Assembly (NCBI RefSeq): GCF_008369105.1
Contig: NZ_VINQ01000002.1
Location: 1-61,481 of the forward strand
Origin: Aquicoccus porphyridii
GTDB taxonomy: Bacteria > Pseudomonadota > Alphaproteobacteria > Rhodobacterales > Rhodobacteraceae
Direction of reading: 5' to 3'
Length of the DNA stretch: 61,481 nt
Made by a program: the position numbers and the translations under genes. A model generated the notes under the pieces. The model was given only the letters and a program-made list of their open reading frames with translations. It was not told the origin of the DNA and made no database searches. Shown here piece after piece: positions 15,427 through 24,937 of the stretch (its first letter is position 1; every line of letters starts with the position of its first letter).

Positions 15427-16107
15427 TCAGAAGAGGTTGTTCGTCCGGTCGCCCGCGCTCAGTGGCGTGGCGGTGCTGCGCGACACCGCAGGGATGCGGT
15501 TGACGGCCGGGGCCTCGCGCGCGGCATCGCGCACACCCAACTCTTTCTGGAACACGCCGGCCAGATGGCGGGTGATCCTGACTTTCTGGGTCATCCCGTT
15601 CCGTTCGGCCTGCACCGCCCGCGCGCCACCAAACGCCTTGAAGGTCGCGTCGATCTGGCGCGGTTCGGCCATTGGTCGCATCGTTTCTGGGTTGAGGAAG
15701 TTCACCACGAATTCGATCTCGTGGCGCCCACCCACGGAATAGCGCGTCTTTTCCGAAAGCGCGTGGAACCGCTTCACTTCGATATCAAGCACGACCGGAA
15801 CGGCACCATCGGCACCCTGCGTGCCCATCGCCAGGCCCTCTTCGAAAATCTTCTGCACCTGCGCGTGACGATCGCCCAAGGGCTCACCGCGCCAGACGAT
15901 GTCGCCCGAGGGGTAATACCTGTTGGCTTCGGAAACCTGCAAGCTACGCGGCACCCGAACCTGGAACGCGTCCACGTTCATCGCGGGGGCCATGGCCGTG
16001 GTGGCCGGGCTTTCGAATGGCACGCTACGTGACACGGTATCAATGGTGGAACAGCCCGACGCGGCCATCCCCAGAACAATCATTGCAACCAGACGAACAT
16101 GTTTCAT
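15427..16107 (-). CDS. DUF6778-like lipoprotein
   Basis: 226 residues beginning MKHVRLVAMIVLGMAASGC, a lipoprotein signal with lipobox A-S-G-C19. Start chosen because GGGGAGAAAG lies just upstream and the signal peptide starts there; an in-frame extension upstream looks non-coding. The mature part is a mixed alpha/beta domain with no catalytic motif. The DUF6778 assignment is from memory of Rhodobacteraceae proteins and is moderate. Divergent from edd. Confidence 0.7.
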   Translation of the reverse strand: MKHVRLVAMIVLGMAASGCSTIDTVSRSVPFESPATTAMAPAMNVDAFQVRVPRSLQVSEANRYYPSGDIVWRGEPLGDRHAQVQKIFEEGLAMGTQGADGAVPVVLDIEVKRFHALSEKTRYSVGGRHEIEFVVNFLNPETMRPMAEPRQIDATFKAFGGARAVQAERNGMTQKVRITRHLAGVFQKELGVRDAAREAPAVNRIPAVSRSTATPLSAGDRTNNLF

Positions 16108-16266
16108 ACTCTTTCTCCCCGGGCTTTGGCCCTGTTTTCTGCTCACCTCCAAGATTGCCGCCAATTGAGACGAATTCGCGGCGGCGCTGCGATCTTGCCG
16201 GGGTAATGTGGGGGCAAAACCCGGTCGGTCGGCGGGGCGCCGCTGCCCTGCCACGGGAGGGACGGC

Positions 16267-16295
16267 TTGTTAGCGCTAAAACCCTTTGCTAGATG
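16267..16295 (+). promoter_or_regulatory. edd-eda promoter with LacI-type operator
   Basis: TTGTTA (16267-16272), a 17-nt spacer and TAGATG (16290-16295) form a sigma-70-like promoter. The perfect palindrome TTAGCGCTAA (16270-16279) overlaps its -35 element; an even palindrome with central CG is the hallmark of LacI-family operators. A repressor bound here would block transcription of edd-eda. The regulator gene is not in the window. Confidence 0.6.
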
Positions 16296-16325
16296 TCGGT
16301 CATCCGCCGCGCAAAGGGATATCAC

Positions 16326-18146
16326 ATGACACTGAACCAGACCGTCCGCGACGTGACCGACCGGATCATCGAACGCTCAAGGCCCGCGCGCACGGCCTAT
16401 CTCGACCGGATGCGCGCCGCGGGCGAGGCCGGGCCGACACGCGGGCATCTCAGTTGCTCGAACCAGGCCCACGCCTATGCCGCGATGGGCGACGATCAGG
16501 ACCGGCTCGCCACCACACAAGCCCCCAATATCGGGATCGTCACCGCCCATAACGAAATGCTCTCGGCGCATCAGCCCTTCGGCGCCTTCCCCGACATCAT
16601 CAAGCGCGCGGCGCGCGAAGTGGGCGGCACCGCGCAGATCGCGGGCGGTGTTCCCGCCATGTGCGACGGCGTCACCCAGGGCCAGCCCGGCATGGAGCTG
16701 TCGCTTTTCTCGCGCGACGTGATCGCCATGGCGGCGGCGGTCGCACTGTCGCACGATACGTTCGACGCGGCGGTGTTTCTGGGCACCTGTGACAAGATCG
16801 TGCCCGGGCTTGTCATGGCCGCGGCCACGTTCGGCCACCTCCCCGCGATCTTCCTGCCCGGCGGGCCGATGACCTCGGGCCTCTCGAACGAGGAAAAGGC
16901 CGAGGTGCGCAAGGAGTTCGCGGCCGGCAAGATCGACTGCGCCGCCCTCATGCAGGCCGAGATGGCCGCCTATCACGGCCCCGGCACCTGCACCTTCTAT
17001 GGCACCGCGAATTCCAACCAGATGCTGATGGAGATCATGGGGCTACACCTGCCCGGCGCGGCCTTCATCAACCCCGGAACCGAGATGCGCGACGCGCTCA
17101 CCGCCGCGGGCACGCGCCAGATCCTCACGCTCACGGCCCTGGGCGATGATTACCGCCCGCTTTGTGACATCCTCGACGAGCGCGCCTTCGTGAACGGCAT
17201 GGTCGGGCTGATGGCGACCGGCGGATCGACCAATCTCGTGATGCACCTGCCCGCGATGGCACGCGCGGCGGGCATCACCCTCACGCTCGAGGATTTCGCC
17301 GACCTCTCGCAGGTCACGCCGCTCCTGGCGCGGGTCTATCCCAACGGGTTGGCCGATGTGAACCATTTCCACGCCGCGGGCGGCATGGCCTGGCTCATCT
17401 CGCAATTGCTCGATGCGGGGCTTTTGCACGAGGATGTGCAGACCGTCGCGGGGCCGGGCCTTGGCCGTTACACGCAAGAACCCGTACTCGACGGCGCCGA
17501 CATCCGCTATCGCCCCGGCCCCGAGCAAACCGAGAACGACCGCATCCTGCGCCCGGTCTCGGACCCGTTCCAGGCGACCGGCGGGCTCAAGCACCTGACC
17601 GGCAATCTCGGTGAGGGCATCATCAAGCTTTCGGCGGTCGCCCCCGAGCATCACCTGATCGAGGCCCCGGCGCGCGTCTTTGACACCCAGCAGGCCGTGA
17701 TCGACGCCTTCAAGGCGGGCGAATTCACCGGCAACGTGGTGATCGTCCTGCGCTTTCAGGGGCCGCGCGCCAACGGCATGCCCGAATTGCACGGGCTGAC
17801 GCCGACGCTTTCGGTGATGCAGGATCGCGGCCACAAGGTCGCGCTCGTGACCGACGGGCGCATGTCGGGCGCGTCGGGCAAGATCCCGGCGGCGCTCCAC
17901 CTCGCGCCCGAGGCCGCGATGGAGGGGCCACTGGCCCGCATCCGCGACGGCGACATCATCCGCCTCGACGCCGCGGCCGGAACGCTCGAGGTGCTCTCGT
18001 CCGAATTCACCGGCCGCACACCCGACCGGCCCCGCGCCGGGGTCGCGGATCACGGCGTCGGGCGCGAATTGTTCAAACTGTTCCGCGCCCATGCCAGCCC
18101 CGCCACCGCAGGCGCCAGCCCGCTTTTCGGAGATGACGGCGCATGA
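16326..18146 (+). CDS. edd: Phosphogluconate dehydratase
   Basis: 606 residues. Converts 6-phosphogluconate to 2-keto-3-deoxy-6-phosphogluconate, first dedicated step of the Entner-Doudoroff pathway, cytosolic. The IlvD/Edd family cysteine blocks for the iron-sulfur cluster are present: [24 protein letters not shown] and [12 protein letters not shown], the last distinguishing Edd from IlvD. The C-terminal [10 protein letters not shown] block is intact. ATG 16326 was chosen; a longer frame would run into the promoter/operator. Overlaps eda by 4 nt (ATGA). Confidence 0.95.
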   Translation: MTLNQTVRDVTDRIIERSRPARTAYLDRMRAAGEAGPTRGHLSCSNQAHAYAAMGDDQDRLATTQAPNIGIVTAHNEMLSAHQPFGAFPDIIKRAAREVGGTAQIAGGVPAMCDGVTQGQPGMELSLFSRDVIAMAAAVALSHDTFDAAVFLGTCDKIVPGLVMAAATFGHLPAIFLPGGPMTSGLSNEEKAEVRKEFAAGKIDCAALMQAEMAAYHGPGTCTFYGTANSNQMLMEIMGLHLPGAAFINPGTEMRDALTAAGTRQILTLTALGDDYRPLCDILDERAFVNGMVGLMATGGSTNLVMHLPAMARAAGITLTLEDFADLSQVTPLLARVYPNGLADVNHFHAAGGMAWLISQLLDAGLLHEDVQTVAGPGLGRYTQEPVLDGADIRYRPGPEQTENDRILRPVSDPFQATGGLKHLTGNLGEGIIKLSAVAPEHHLIEAPARVFDTQQAVIDAFKAGEFTGNVVIVLRFQGPRANGMPELHGLTPTLSVMQDRGHKVALVTDGRMSGASGKIPAALHLAPEAAMEGPLARIRDGDIIRLDAAAGTLEVLSSEFTGRTPDRPRAGVADHGVGRELFKLFRAHASPATAGASPLFGDDGA

Positions 18147-18787
18147 CCCCGCAAGAGGCCAGTGCCGAGATCCTCCGCCTCTGCCAGATGGCCCCGGTCA
18201 TCCCCGTTCTGACCATCGACGACGCGGCCCACGCCGCGCCCCTCGCCCGCGCGCTCGTCGCCGGTGGACTGTCCGTGCTCGAAGTGACGCTGCGCACGCC
18301 TGCCGCCCTCGACGCGATCCGTGAAATGACCCGCATTCCCGGCGCGGTGATCGGCGCGGGCACCGTGATCACCCCCGAAGACGCCACCGCCGCCCGCGCG
18401 GCCGGGGCACGCTTCGCGGTCTCGCCCGGCGCCACCGACCGCCTGCTCGACGCCTGCGAAAACGCCGCGCTGCCCCTGCTGCCCGGTGCCGCCACGGCAA
18501 GCGAGATGATGCGCTTGGCTGAACGCGGCTACGGCATGCAGAAATTCTTTCCCGCCGAACCCTCCGGCGGCGCCCCCGCGCTCAAATCCATCGGTGCGCC
18601 ACTCCCGCAGATCCGCTTTTGCCCTACCGGCGGCATCACGGCGCAAAACGCCCCCGATTACCTGGAACTGGCCAATGTCGCCTGCGTCGGAGGAAGCTGG
18701 GTCGCCCCCGGCGACGCCATCGCCGCGCGCGATTGGGGCCGGATCGAAAGCCTCGCCCGCAGCGCCTCGGCCTTGCCCGGGCCCTAA
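18143..18787 (+). CDS. eda: KDPG/KHG aldolase
   Basis: 214 residues. Cleaves KDPG to pyruvate and glyceraldehyde-3-phosphate. The Schiff-base lysine is K134 in GMQKFFPAE, and the catalytic Glu with its arginine neighbour are in LE47VTLR51TP. Phosphate-binding [11 protein letters not shown] and GGI blocks are present. The start overlaps the edd stop by 4 nt, so the two enzymes are translationally coupled and share the promoter/operator upstream of edd. Completes the Entner-Doudoroff pair, the main glycolytic route in most roseobacters. Confidence 0.95.
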   Translation: MTPQEASAEILRLCQMAPVIPVLTIDDAAHAAPLARALVAGGLSVLEVTLRTPAALDAIREMTRIPGAVIGAGTVITPEDATAARAAGARFAVSPGATDRLLDACENAALPLLPGAATASEMMRLAERGYGMQKFFPAEPSGGAPALKSIGAPLPQIRFCPTGGITAQNAPDYLELANVACVGGSWVAPGDAIAARDWGRIESLARSASALPGP

Positions 18788-18800
18788 CCGCGTCCGGTTG

Positions 18801-19067
18801 CTACTGGCGCGCGCGCCCCGACCGCCCGCCACGCCGCCCGGTATGCACCGACTGCTCCAGCCCCTCGCGCAGCACCTGCGTCATCGGGTGGTCGGCCTTT
18901 GCGCCATATCTCTCGATCAGGACGCCAATCGCCCGCCGCGCGTCCATACCCTCGGACAGGCTCAGCGCCCAGTCGAGGAAGATCGTCCGGCACTCGGCCA
19001 TGCCGATCCCCTCGATGCGATAGGCCTCGAATATCAGCCCCTTGGGATCGAACTGGTCCCCCTTCAC
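18801..19067 (-). CDS. Conserved hypothetical protein downstream of glnE
   Basis: 88 residues, no recognised domain. Core reads FDPKGLIFEAYRIEGIGMAECRTIFLDWAL, helical, with a basic Gly/Arg tail (RRGGRSGRARQ). Its ATG overlaps the glnE stop by 4 nt, so it is probably translated from the glnE transcript. The convergent eda gene ends 13 nt away. I recall such a short protein next to glnE in several Rhodobacteraceae, but cannot give a function. Confidence 0.7.
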   Translation of the reverse strand: MKGDQFDPKGLIFEAYRIEGIGMAECRTIFLDWALSLSEGMDARRAIGVLIERYGAKADHPMTQVLREGLEQSVHTGRRGGRSGRARQ

Positions 19068-21856
19068 GCGGCCCCCTCCCCCGTTTCGCGCGCAATCGCC
19101 GCGTCGATCACCGTTTCGGCGCGCCCGGCCAGGTCGGCCAGCCGCCCGCCGAGATCGTCCAGCGTCTCAAGCCCTGTCTCTCGCATCAGCATCGACGCCC
19201 CTCCACCACCTAGCGACTCCGGTTGCAGCGGCTTGTCACTCAGAAGCTTCGACACCGCCTGCACCTGCCAGCAAAGCGCATAAGACCCCTCCAATGCTGC
19301 GCGATCCGCGTCACTCAACCAGCCACTTGCGACAGCGGCCTCCAGCCCCTCGGCCACCGACCGCCCCGGGGCAGCCGCCATCAACGCCCCGGCCTGCGCC
19401 ACCAGCTCGATATCCTGCATCCGCCCCGGGCCGATCTTGGCCTCCCACGGGCCATCCGGGGCCTTGGCCGCCGCGATCCGCGCGCGCATACTGGCCATGG
19501 CGCGCACGATCCCGCTCCGGTTCTCCGACTTTTCGGCCAGAATCGCGCTGCGGAACGCCTCCACATCCGCGCCAAGCCCGGGCTCCCCGGCGACCACCCG
19601 CGCCCGGGTCAGCGCCATATGCTCCCAGACCCAGGCCTCGGTGCTCTGATAGGCGCGAAACGACTCCCAACTTGTCGCCACCGGCCCCTGGTTGCCCGAC
19701 GGGCGCAGCCGCATGTCGACCTCGTAAAGCCGTCCCTCGGACATCTGCGCCGTCACCGCCGTGATCAGTGCCTGAGTCAGGCGCGCATAATAGGGCCGCG
19801 CGGCGAGCGGTCGGCGCCCGTCGGACATCTCGACCCCGTCGGGATCGTAAATCACGATCAGGTCGAGATCCGATCCCGCGTTCAGCCGCGCCGCGCCAAG
19901 GCTCCCCATCCCCAGGACACAGGCCCCGCGCCCCGGCGGGGCCCCATGCTTTTGCGCGAACTGCGCCACCACCTCGGGCCAGAGTGCCGCCAGCGACGCA
20001 CCCGCGAGATCGGCATATTGCCGCCCGGCTTCCTCGGCGTCGATCAGCCCACGCAGGTGATGCACCCCGATCCGGAAATGCCATTCCTTGGCCCAGCGTC
20101 GCGCCAGGTCGAGCTTGCGTTCGTAATCCGCCTCGCGCTCCAGCCGCGCAGCCAACTCGGCCGCCAGCGCCGACGCCCCGGGCCAGTCGGCAAAGAAATC
20201 GCCCCCGATCACCGCATCGAACACGCCCGCATTGCGCGACAGGTGCCGCGCCAGCGTGGGCGAGGTGCCCACGATATCGACCAACAGATCGACAAGCTGC
20301 GGATTGGCCTCGAAAAGCGAGAAAAGCTGCACCCCCGCGGGCAGCCCCGACAGAAACCCGTCGAACGCGATCAGCGCCTCTTCGGGCTGGGCCGTGTCCT
20401 GCAACTTGCGCAGGATCTCGGGGCGCAACCGGTTGAAGATCGTCACCGCCCGCTCCGAGCGCAGCGCCGGATAGGTGGTCCAGCGCGACACCACCGCATG
20501 ATCGGCCAGCGGCTCGGGCGCGGGCGCAGCACCTTCCTCGGGGGCAAAGAAGCTCTCGATCAGCTCATGCACCTCGTCGATGCGCGCGCGCAGCGCGGCC
20601 TCGAACTCGGGCCGCCCCTGCCCCGACATCGCCGCGATCCGCGCCATCCCCTCGTCGGATGTCGGCAGGCGGTGGGTCTGGGCATCGTTGACCATCTGGA
20701 TGCGGTGCTCGACCTCGCGATGCGCCCGGTAATGCGCCGCCAGCGTCTCGGCCGCCGCCTGCGGCACCCAGCCCTTTTCGGCCAGCACCCGCAGCCCCTC
20801 GACCGTGCCACGCACCCGCAGGTCCGGATCGCGCCCCCCGGCGATGATCTGCCGGGTCTGGGTAAAGAACTCGATCTCGCGAATACCGCCCCGGCCCAGC
20901 TTCATGTCATGCCCGGCCAGAACCAGCCTGCCACCCAGCCCTTTATGCTCGCGGATACGCAGCCGCATGTCATGGGCGTCCTGGATCGCCGCGAAATCCA
21001 GATGCTTGCGCCAGACAAAGGGGCGCAGCATCTCCAGGAACCGCGCGCCCGCCGCGATATCCCCCGCGCAGGGCCGCGCCTTGATATAGGCCGCGCGCTC
21101 CCATGTGCGACCAAGGCTCTCGTAATAGGTCTCGGCGGCGGCCATGGCGATGCAGACCGGCGTGACACTGGGATCGGGGCGCAACCGTAGGTCGGTGCGA
21201 AACACATAGCCCTCGCCGGTCATGTCCGACAGCATCGCCGCCATCTTGCGCGTCGCGCGCACGAACCCGGCCCGCGCCTCCATGTAATCGTCGCGCTCGA
21301 ACCGGCTTTCGTCGAACAGGCAGATAAGGTCGATATCCGAGGAATAATTCAGCTCCCCCGCCCCCATCTTGCCCATGGCCAGCGCCACCCAGCCGGCGCA
21401 GGTCTCGAGATCCTCCTCGCCCATGCCGGGCAGCTTGCCACGCCGGATCTCGGGCTCAAGTGCGGCGCGCATCGCCAATTGCACCGCCAGATCGGCAAAC
21501 CGCGTGAGCGCGCCGGTCACCTCTTCCAGCGCCCAGACCCCGCCCAGATCGGCCAGCCCGGTGAGCAGCGCCACCCGCCGTTTGGCCCGACGCAACTCGG
21601 TGCCCAGATCGCCGGGGGCAACCTCGCCCAGCCGGGAAAACTCCGCGTCGAGCGCCGCCTCGGGATCGTCGAACGCCCGCTCCAGCCACTCGCGCTCCTT
21701 CTCCAGAAGCCCGCCCAGGTAGGGGCTGCACCCGCCCGCCCCCTCGATCAGAGCGGCCAAGTCTCCCTCGGCCCCCGGCACCAGCGCCCGCGCCTCCGCG
21801 CCGCGATCCGGGTCAAGGGCAATGGGCAGGCGGGTGATGCGCGACATGAGGTTCAT
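19064..21856 (-). CDS. glnE: Glutamine synthetase adenylyltransferase / deadenylylase
   Basis: 930 residues, normal for GlnE (about 940). Bifunctional control of glutamine synthetase by AMP addition and removal in response to PII. Two nucleotidyltransferase domains are clear: the N-terminal one has GKMGAGELNYSSDIDLI (G-S/D-x-D pattern) and the C-terminal one GMGSLGAARLNAGSDLDL. ATG 21856 (MNLMSRITRLP) was chosen; ATG 21847 is equally possible, and a longer frame to 21988 reads as non-protein. Followed by a 4-nt-overlapping small gene. Confidence 0.93.
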   Translation of the reverse strand: MNLMSRITRLPIALDPDRGAEARALVPGAEGDLAALIEGAGGCSPYLGGLLEKEREWLERAFDDPEAALDAEFSRLGEVAPGDLGTELRRAKRRVALLTGLADLGGVWALEEVTGALTRFADLAVQLAMRAALEPEIRRGKLPGMGEEDLETCAGWVALAMGKMGAGELNYSSDIDLICLFDESRFERDDYMEARAGFVRATRKMAAMLSDMTGEGYVFRTDLRLRPDPSVTPVCIAMAAAETYYESLGRTWERAAYIKARPCAGDIAAGARFLEMLRPFVWRKHLDFAAIQDAHDMRLRIREHKGLGGRLVLAGHDMKLGRGGIREIEFFTQTRQIIAGGRDPDLRVRGTVEGLRVLAEKGWVPQAAAETLAAHYRAHREVEHRIQMVNDAQTHRLPTSDEGMARIAAMSGQGRPEFEAALRARIDEVHELIESFFAPEEGAAPAPEPLADHAVVSRWTTYPALRSERAVTIFNRLRPEILRKLQDTAQPEEALIAFDGFLSGLPAGVQLFSLFEANPQLVDLLVDIVGTSPTLARHLSRNAGVFDAVIGGDFFADWPGASALAAELAARLEREADYERKLDLARRWAKEWHFRIGVHHLRGLIDAEEAGRQYADLAGASLAALWPEVVAQFAQKHGAPPGRGACVLGMGSLGAARLNAGSDLDLIVIYDPDGVEMSDGRRPLAARPYYARLTQALITAVTAQMSEGRLYEVDMRLRPSGNQGPVATSWESFRAYQSTEAWVWEHMALTRARVVAGEPGLGADVEAFRSAILAEKSENRSGIVRAMASMRARIAAAKAPDGPWEAKIGPGRMQDIELVAQAGALMAAAPGRSVAEGLEAAVASGWLSDADRAALEGSYALCWQVQAVSKLLSDKPLQPESLGGGGASMLMRETGLETLDDLGGRLADLAGRAETVIDAAIARETGEGAA

Positions 21857-21902
21857 GCAATCTTGATGCGGCGAAACCGGTTGGGCGTCAATGCTTTGCC
21901 CG

Positions 21903-22280
21903 TCACGGAACGCCGCTGCCCTCGGGGGTGTCCTGGCTGAAGATATTGCGCCACGTGCCGCCGTGCCGCTGCCAGAGCGAACTGACATACATCACCTCGT
22001 CCGCCACCGCCCCGACCCGCCGATAACGCGCGCGATAGATGAGCATCGCATGATCTCCCCCGACCGGAACAACCCGCGCCATGCCGAGGGCATAGCGCTC
22101 AACAGTCGGGCCATCGCTCAACTGTCCCGCATGCGCGTCGCGCCCCGCGATGCCATCCGGATAGACCCCTACGAAATCCGGCGCGAGAAGCGCGGCATCC
22201 GCGCCCGCATCCCCCTCGACAAGCGCCTGCCAGACCTTTTCTTCCATGCAAAGCAATTCGGCCAGTTCCACCTCTGCCAT
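21903..22280 (-). CDS. NTF2-like / SnoaL-type small protein
   Basis: 125 residues, cone-shaped NTF2-like fold expected: MAEVELAELLCMEEKVWQAL at the start, then LLAPDFVGVYPDG and a closing SSLWQRHGGTWRNIFSQDTP, the arrangement of DUF4440 proteins. Start chosen at ATG 22280 where GAAGGA lies about ten nt upstream. Ligand or enzyme activity unknown. Upstream of glnE on the same strand with a 46-nt gap. Confidence 0.7.
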   Translation of the reverse strand: MAEVELAELLCMEEKVWQALVEGDAGADAALLAPDFVGVYPDGIAGRDAHAGQLSDGPTVERYALGMARVVPVGGDHAMLIYRARYRRVGAVADEVMYVSSLWQRHGGTWRNIFSQDTPEGSGVP

Positions 22281-22381
22281 GTCGTCACATCCTTCTCGCG
22301 CGTGCTTGCGGTTGGCACCTTGTATCCGCTTGGCAAATGACCACAAGTTCGGGCGGATAGACACAGTCGAAAGGTCCGCCC

Positions 22382-22843
22382 ATGTCGAAATCCCTCAAAC
22401 GCGTCCGCGCCGCGCTCGACGGGCATGCCGCCGAAATCGTCGAAGCCGGCGAGGCGCGCACCGCCCAGATGGCCGCCGATGCGGTCGGCTGCCATGTCGA
22501 CCAGATCGCCAAGTCGATCATCTTTCGCGGCGAAACCTCGGGCCGCGCGGTGCTCTTCATCACCGCGGGCGGCAACCAGGTCGATCATGCCCGCGCCACC
22601 GCCCTGGCCGGTGAAGAGCTGGGCAAGGCCGACGCGGCCCTCATTCGCGAACAGACCGGCTTTGCCATCGGCGGGGTCGCCCCCATCGGGCACCTCAACC
22701 CGATCCGCGCCTTTCTCGATCCGCGCCTCCTTGAGTTTGAAACCGTCTGGGCCGCCGCGGGCACGCCGCGCCACGTGTTTTCCATCCCGCCCCGCGATCT
22801 CGAATCCATGTCGGGTGCCGAGATCGCCGCGTTCACTGCCTGA
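22382..22843 (+). CDS. YbaK/EbsC-type aminoacyl-tRNA deacylase
   Basis: 153 residues of the YbaK/ProX editing fold. The block TAQMAADAVGCHVDQIAKSIIF (about 27-48) and GGVAPIGHLNPIRAFLDPRLLEF (about 101-123) with the GGVAPIG substrate loop are diagnostic. It hydrolyses mischarged tRNA, typically Cys-tRNA(Pro) or Ala-tRNA(Pro), in the cytosol. Divergent from the NTF2-like gene. Exact specificity not assignable. Confidence 0.85.
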   Translation: MSKSLKRVRAALDGHAAEIVEAGEARTAQMAADAVGCHVDQIAKSIIFRGETSGRAVLFITAGGNQVDHARATALAGEELGKADAALIREQTGFAIGGVAPIGHLNPIRAFLDPRLLEFETVWAAAGTPRHVFSIPPRDLESMSGAEIAAFTA

Positions 22844-23014
22844 TTCCTCGCGAACATCATCCATTCAACTACCTGATTTTAAAGTATTATACGAGAAAAT
22901 GTAAAAAACCTTCACATCGCCCCTTGTCAAACGCGCCCCCAACCCCGACATTGGGGATGTGAAAGGCATTAACATGAGCCGCCCGACACGAAAGTTCGAC
23001 AAACGGAGAGAGAC

Positions 23015-23473
23015 ATGACAACCGCAACGCACGGCACATCCTCACCCGCCCCGATCGCTTGGCTGCGGCGGGCCGAGGACTGGCTCGATGACAAGGGCAA
23101 GGGCGCGTGGATTGCCGCCATGGTGCTTGGCTTCATCCTGTTCTGGCCCATCGGCCTCGCCCTTCTCGCCTACATGATATGGAGCAAACAGATGTTCAAA
23201 GGATGCGCGCATCGCCGCAAACACGGCCGCCCCACGGCCTATCGCAGTTCGGGCAATTCCGCCTTCGACGCCTACAAGGACGACACGCTGCGTCGCCTCG
23301 AAGACGAGCAGAAACAGTTCGAGAGCTTCCTCGAACGCCTGCGCGCCGCCAAGGACAAGGCCGAGTTCGACCAGTTCATGGAGGACCGCGCCAGCGACGC
23401 CGCCAAGGCCCGCAGCGCCGAGCCGCCGCAGGACCGGCGCGACCCCGGCACCGAAGGCTGGCAACAGGCCTGA
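23015..23473 (+). CDS. DUF2852 membrane protein
   Basis: 152 residues. A strong ribosome site (GGAGAGAG) precedes the ATG. One hydrophobic segment (about 32-56, AAMVLGFILFWPIGLALLAYMIW) is followed by a charged coiled-coil tail (DEQKQFESFLERLRAAKDKAEFDQFM), the usual DUF2852 architecture in Rhodobacteraceae. Function unknown. Preceded by an AT-rich 171-nt spacer and followed by a strong terminator. Confidence 0.85.
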   Translation: MTTATHGTSSPAPIAWLRRAEDWLDDKGKGAWIAAMVLGFILFWPIGLALLAYMIWSKQMFKGCAHRRKHGRPTAYRSSGNSAFDAYKDDTLRRLEDEQKQFESFLERLRAAKDKAEFDQFMEDRASDAAKARSAEPPQDRRDPGTEGWQQA

Positions 23474-23493
23474 TCCCCACCGCGCACCCACCA

Positions 23494-23524
23494 CCCGGCC
23501 CCCGCGAACGGGGCCGGGTCTTTT
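23494..23524 (+). terminator. Intrinsic terminator after the DUF2852 gene
   Basis: CCCGGCCCC (23494-23502) pairs with GGGGCCGGG (23510-23518), a perfect 9-bp stem with a 7-nt loop, followed by TCTTTT. It lies 21 nt after the stop codon. Confidence 0.85.
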
Positions 23525-23549
23525 CCATCCGGCCCCCGCACCCCATGTC

Positions 23550-24023
23550 ATGACAATGAGCGATCACATCCCCAACCCGCCCCCCGACTGGCACCTGCCC
23601 GACCCGCAGTTCCAGCCCGAGTTCTACGCCGATGTGCCGCTCAAACGGCTCATCGCGTTTTTCGTCGATACCCTGCTGATCCTCGCCCTGACCGCCATCG
23701 TGGCGCTGCTCAGCCTCGGGCTCGCGTTGATCCTGTTCGTGCCGCTCTGGTGGTTGCTGAACTTCGCCTATCGCTGGGTGACGATCACCCAGGGCTCGGC
23801 GACACCGGGCATGCGCCTTGTCGCGCTCGAATTGCGCGACCATCGCGGCCGCCCGCTCGACCAGGTGCTGGCGTTCCAGCACACGCTCGGGTTCATGCTC
23901 TCGATCACCTTCTTCCCGCTCCAGGTGATCTCGGTCGCGCTCATGCTCACCGACACGCGCAAACAGGGGCTGACCGACAAGATGCTCGGCACCGTCGCGC
24001 TCAACCGCCGCGCCGGGTATTAA
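23550..24023 (+). CDS. RDD family membrane protein
   Basis: 157 residues with three predicted membrane helices. The RDD signature is present as LKRLIAFFVDTLLILAL (Arg and Asp-Asp-like positions in the first helix) and ITQGSATPGMRLVALELRD between helices. Possible starts at 23550 and 23556 differ by two residues; neither has a good ribosome site. Role in roseobacters unknown, perhaps small-molecule or ion transport. Confidence 0.8.
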   Translation: MTMSDHIPNPPPDWHLPDPQFQPEFYADVPLKRLIAFFVDTLLILALTAIVALLSLGLALILFVPLWWLLNFAYRWVTITQGSATPGMRLVALELRDHRGRPLDQVLAFQHTLGFMLSITFFPLQVISVALMLTDTRKQGLTDKMLGTVALNRRAGY

Positions 24024-24039
24024 GTCTCGTTCGATTCAA

Positions 24040-24060
24040 AGCTTGGAGAACGTCCAAGCT
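24040..24060 (+). terminator. Hairpin after the RDD gene
   Basis: AGCTTGGA (24040-24047) and TCCAAGCT (24053-24060) form a perfect 8-bp stem with loop GAACG, followed by GTTGTTAT. The T tract is interrupted, so termination is probable but not certain. Confidence 0.5.
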
Positions 24061-24099
24061 GTTGTTATCGTCCCGATGACACACCACATCTGACCTGAC

Positions 24100-24927
24100 A
24101 TGCGCCATACACTTCCTCTTGCCCCGCAATTCTACGTGACCGCGCCCCAGCCCTGCCCCTATCTCGAGGGCCGGATGGAGCGAAAGCTGTTCACCGCCCT
24201 GCAAGGCGACAATGCCGAGCGTCTCAATGACGCACTGTCGAAACAGGGGTTCCGCCGCTCGCAGAACGTGCTCTATCGCCCCTCCTGTGCCGATTGCGCG
24301 GCCTGCCTTTCGGCCCGTATCCGGGTGGCCGACTTCACCCCTTCGAAAAGCCAGAAACGCACCCTGCGCCGCAACCGCGCGCTTGAACGTCGCGCCACCA
24401 GCCCTTGGGCGACCGAGGATCAATACGACCTCTTCCGCCGCTATCTCGACAGCCGCCACGCCGATGGCGGCATGGCCGACATGGACGTATTCGAATTCGC
24501 CGCGATGGTCGAGGAAACCCCGATCCGCAGCCGCGTCATCGAATATGCCGAGGGCGACAGCGGCGCGCTGACCGCCGTATGCCTGACGGACGTGCTCGAT
24601 GACGGGCTCTCGATGGTCTATTCCTTCTTCGAACCGGGCCGCCCGCGCGACAGCCTCGGCACCTATATCATCCTTGATCATATCGAGATCGCCCGCGAGG
24701 CGGACCTGCCTTACGTCTATCTCGGCTACTGGGTGCCCGGCTCGCCCAAGATGGGCTACAAGGCCAAGTTCTCGGGGCTCGAAGTCTATCGCGGCGGCAC
24801 TTGGGAACCGGTGCACGACCCGGCCAGTTTCGCCGCCGACACCCACCCGCTTTCGACCGATCCGATCGCCGAACAGGTGGCCAACATCTCGCTCCCCGAC
24901 ATGCGCGCCGGCCCGTATCGCCGCTAG
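24100..24927 (+). CDS. bpt: Aspartate/glutamate leucyltransferase
   Basis: 275 residues, the normal Bpt/ATE1-like length. Transfers Leu (or Arg in relatives) to N-terminal Asp/Glu for the N-degron pathway that feeds ClpS/ClpAP. The cysteine block [16 protein letters not shown] (about 60-75) and [16 protein letters not shown] near the C-terminus are hallmarks of this family. It follows a hairpin and converges on a Crp/Fnr regulator gene. Confidence 0.93.
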   Translation: MRHTLPLAPQFYVTAPQPCPYLEGRMERKLFTALQGDNAERLNDALSKQGFRRSQNVLYRPSCADCAACLSARIRVADFTPSKSQKRTLRRNRALERRATSPWATEDQYDLFRRYLDSRHADGGMADMDVFEFAAMVEETPIRSRVIEYAEGDSGALTAVCLTDVLDDGLSMVYSFFEPGRPRDSLGTYIILDHIEIAREADLPYVYLGYWVPGSPKMGYKAKFSGLEVYRGGTWEPVHDPASFAADTHPLSTDPIAEQVANISLPDMRAGPYRR

Positions 24928-24937
24928 GGCACGCGGC

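Noticed and set aside
19223-21190. A 655-residue plus-strand frame opposite glnE
   Set aside because: Antisense GC-skew artefact; GlnE has both nucleotidyltransferase domains on the minus strand.
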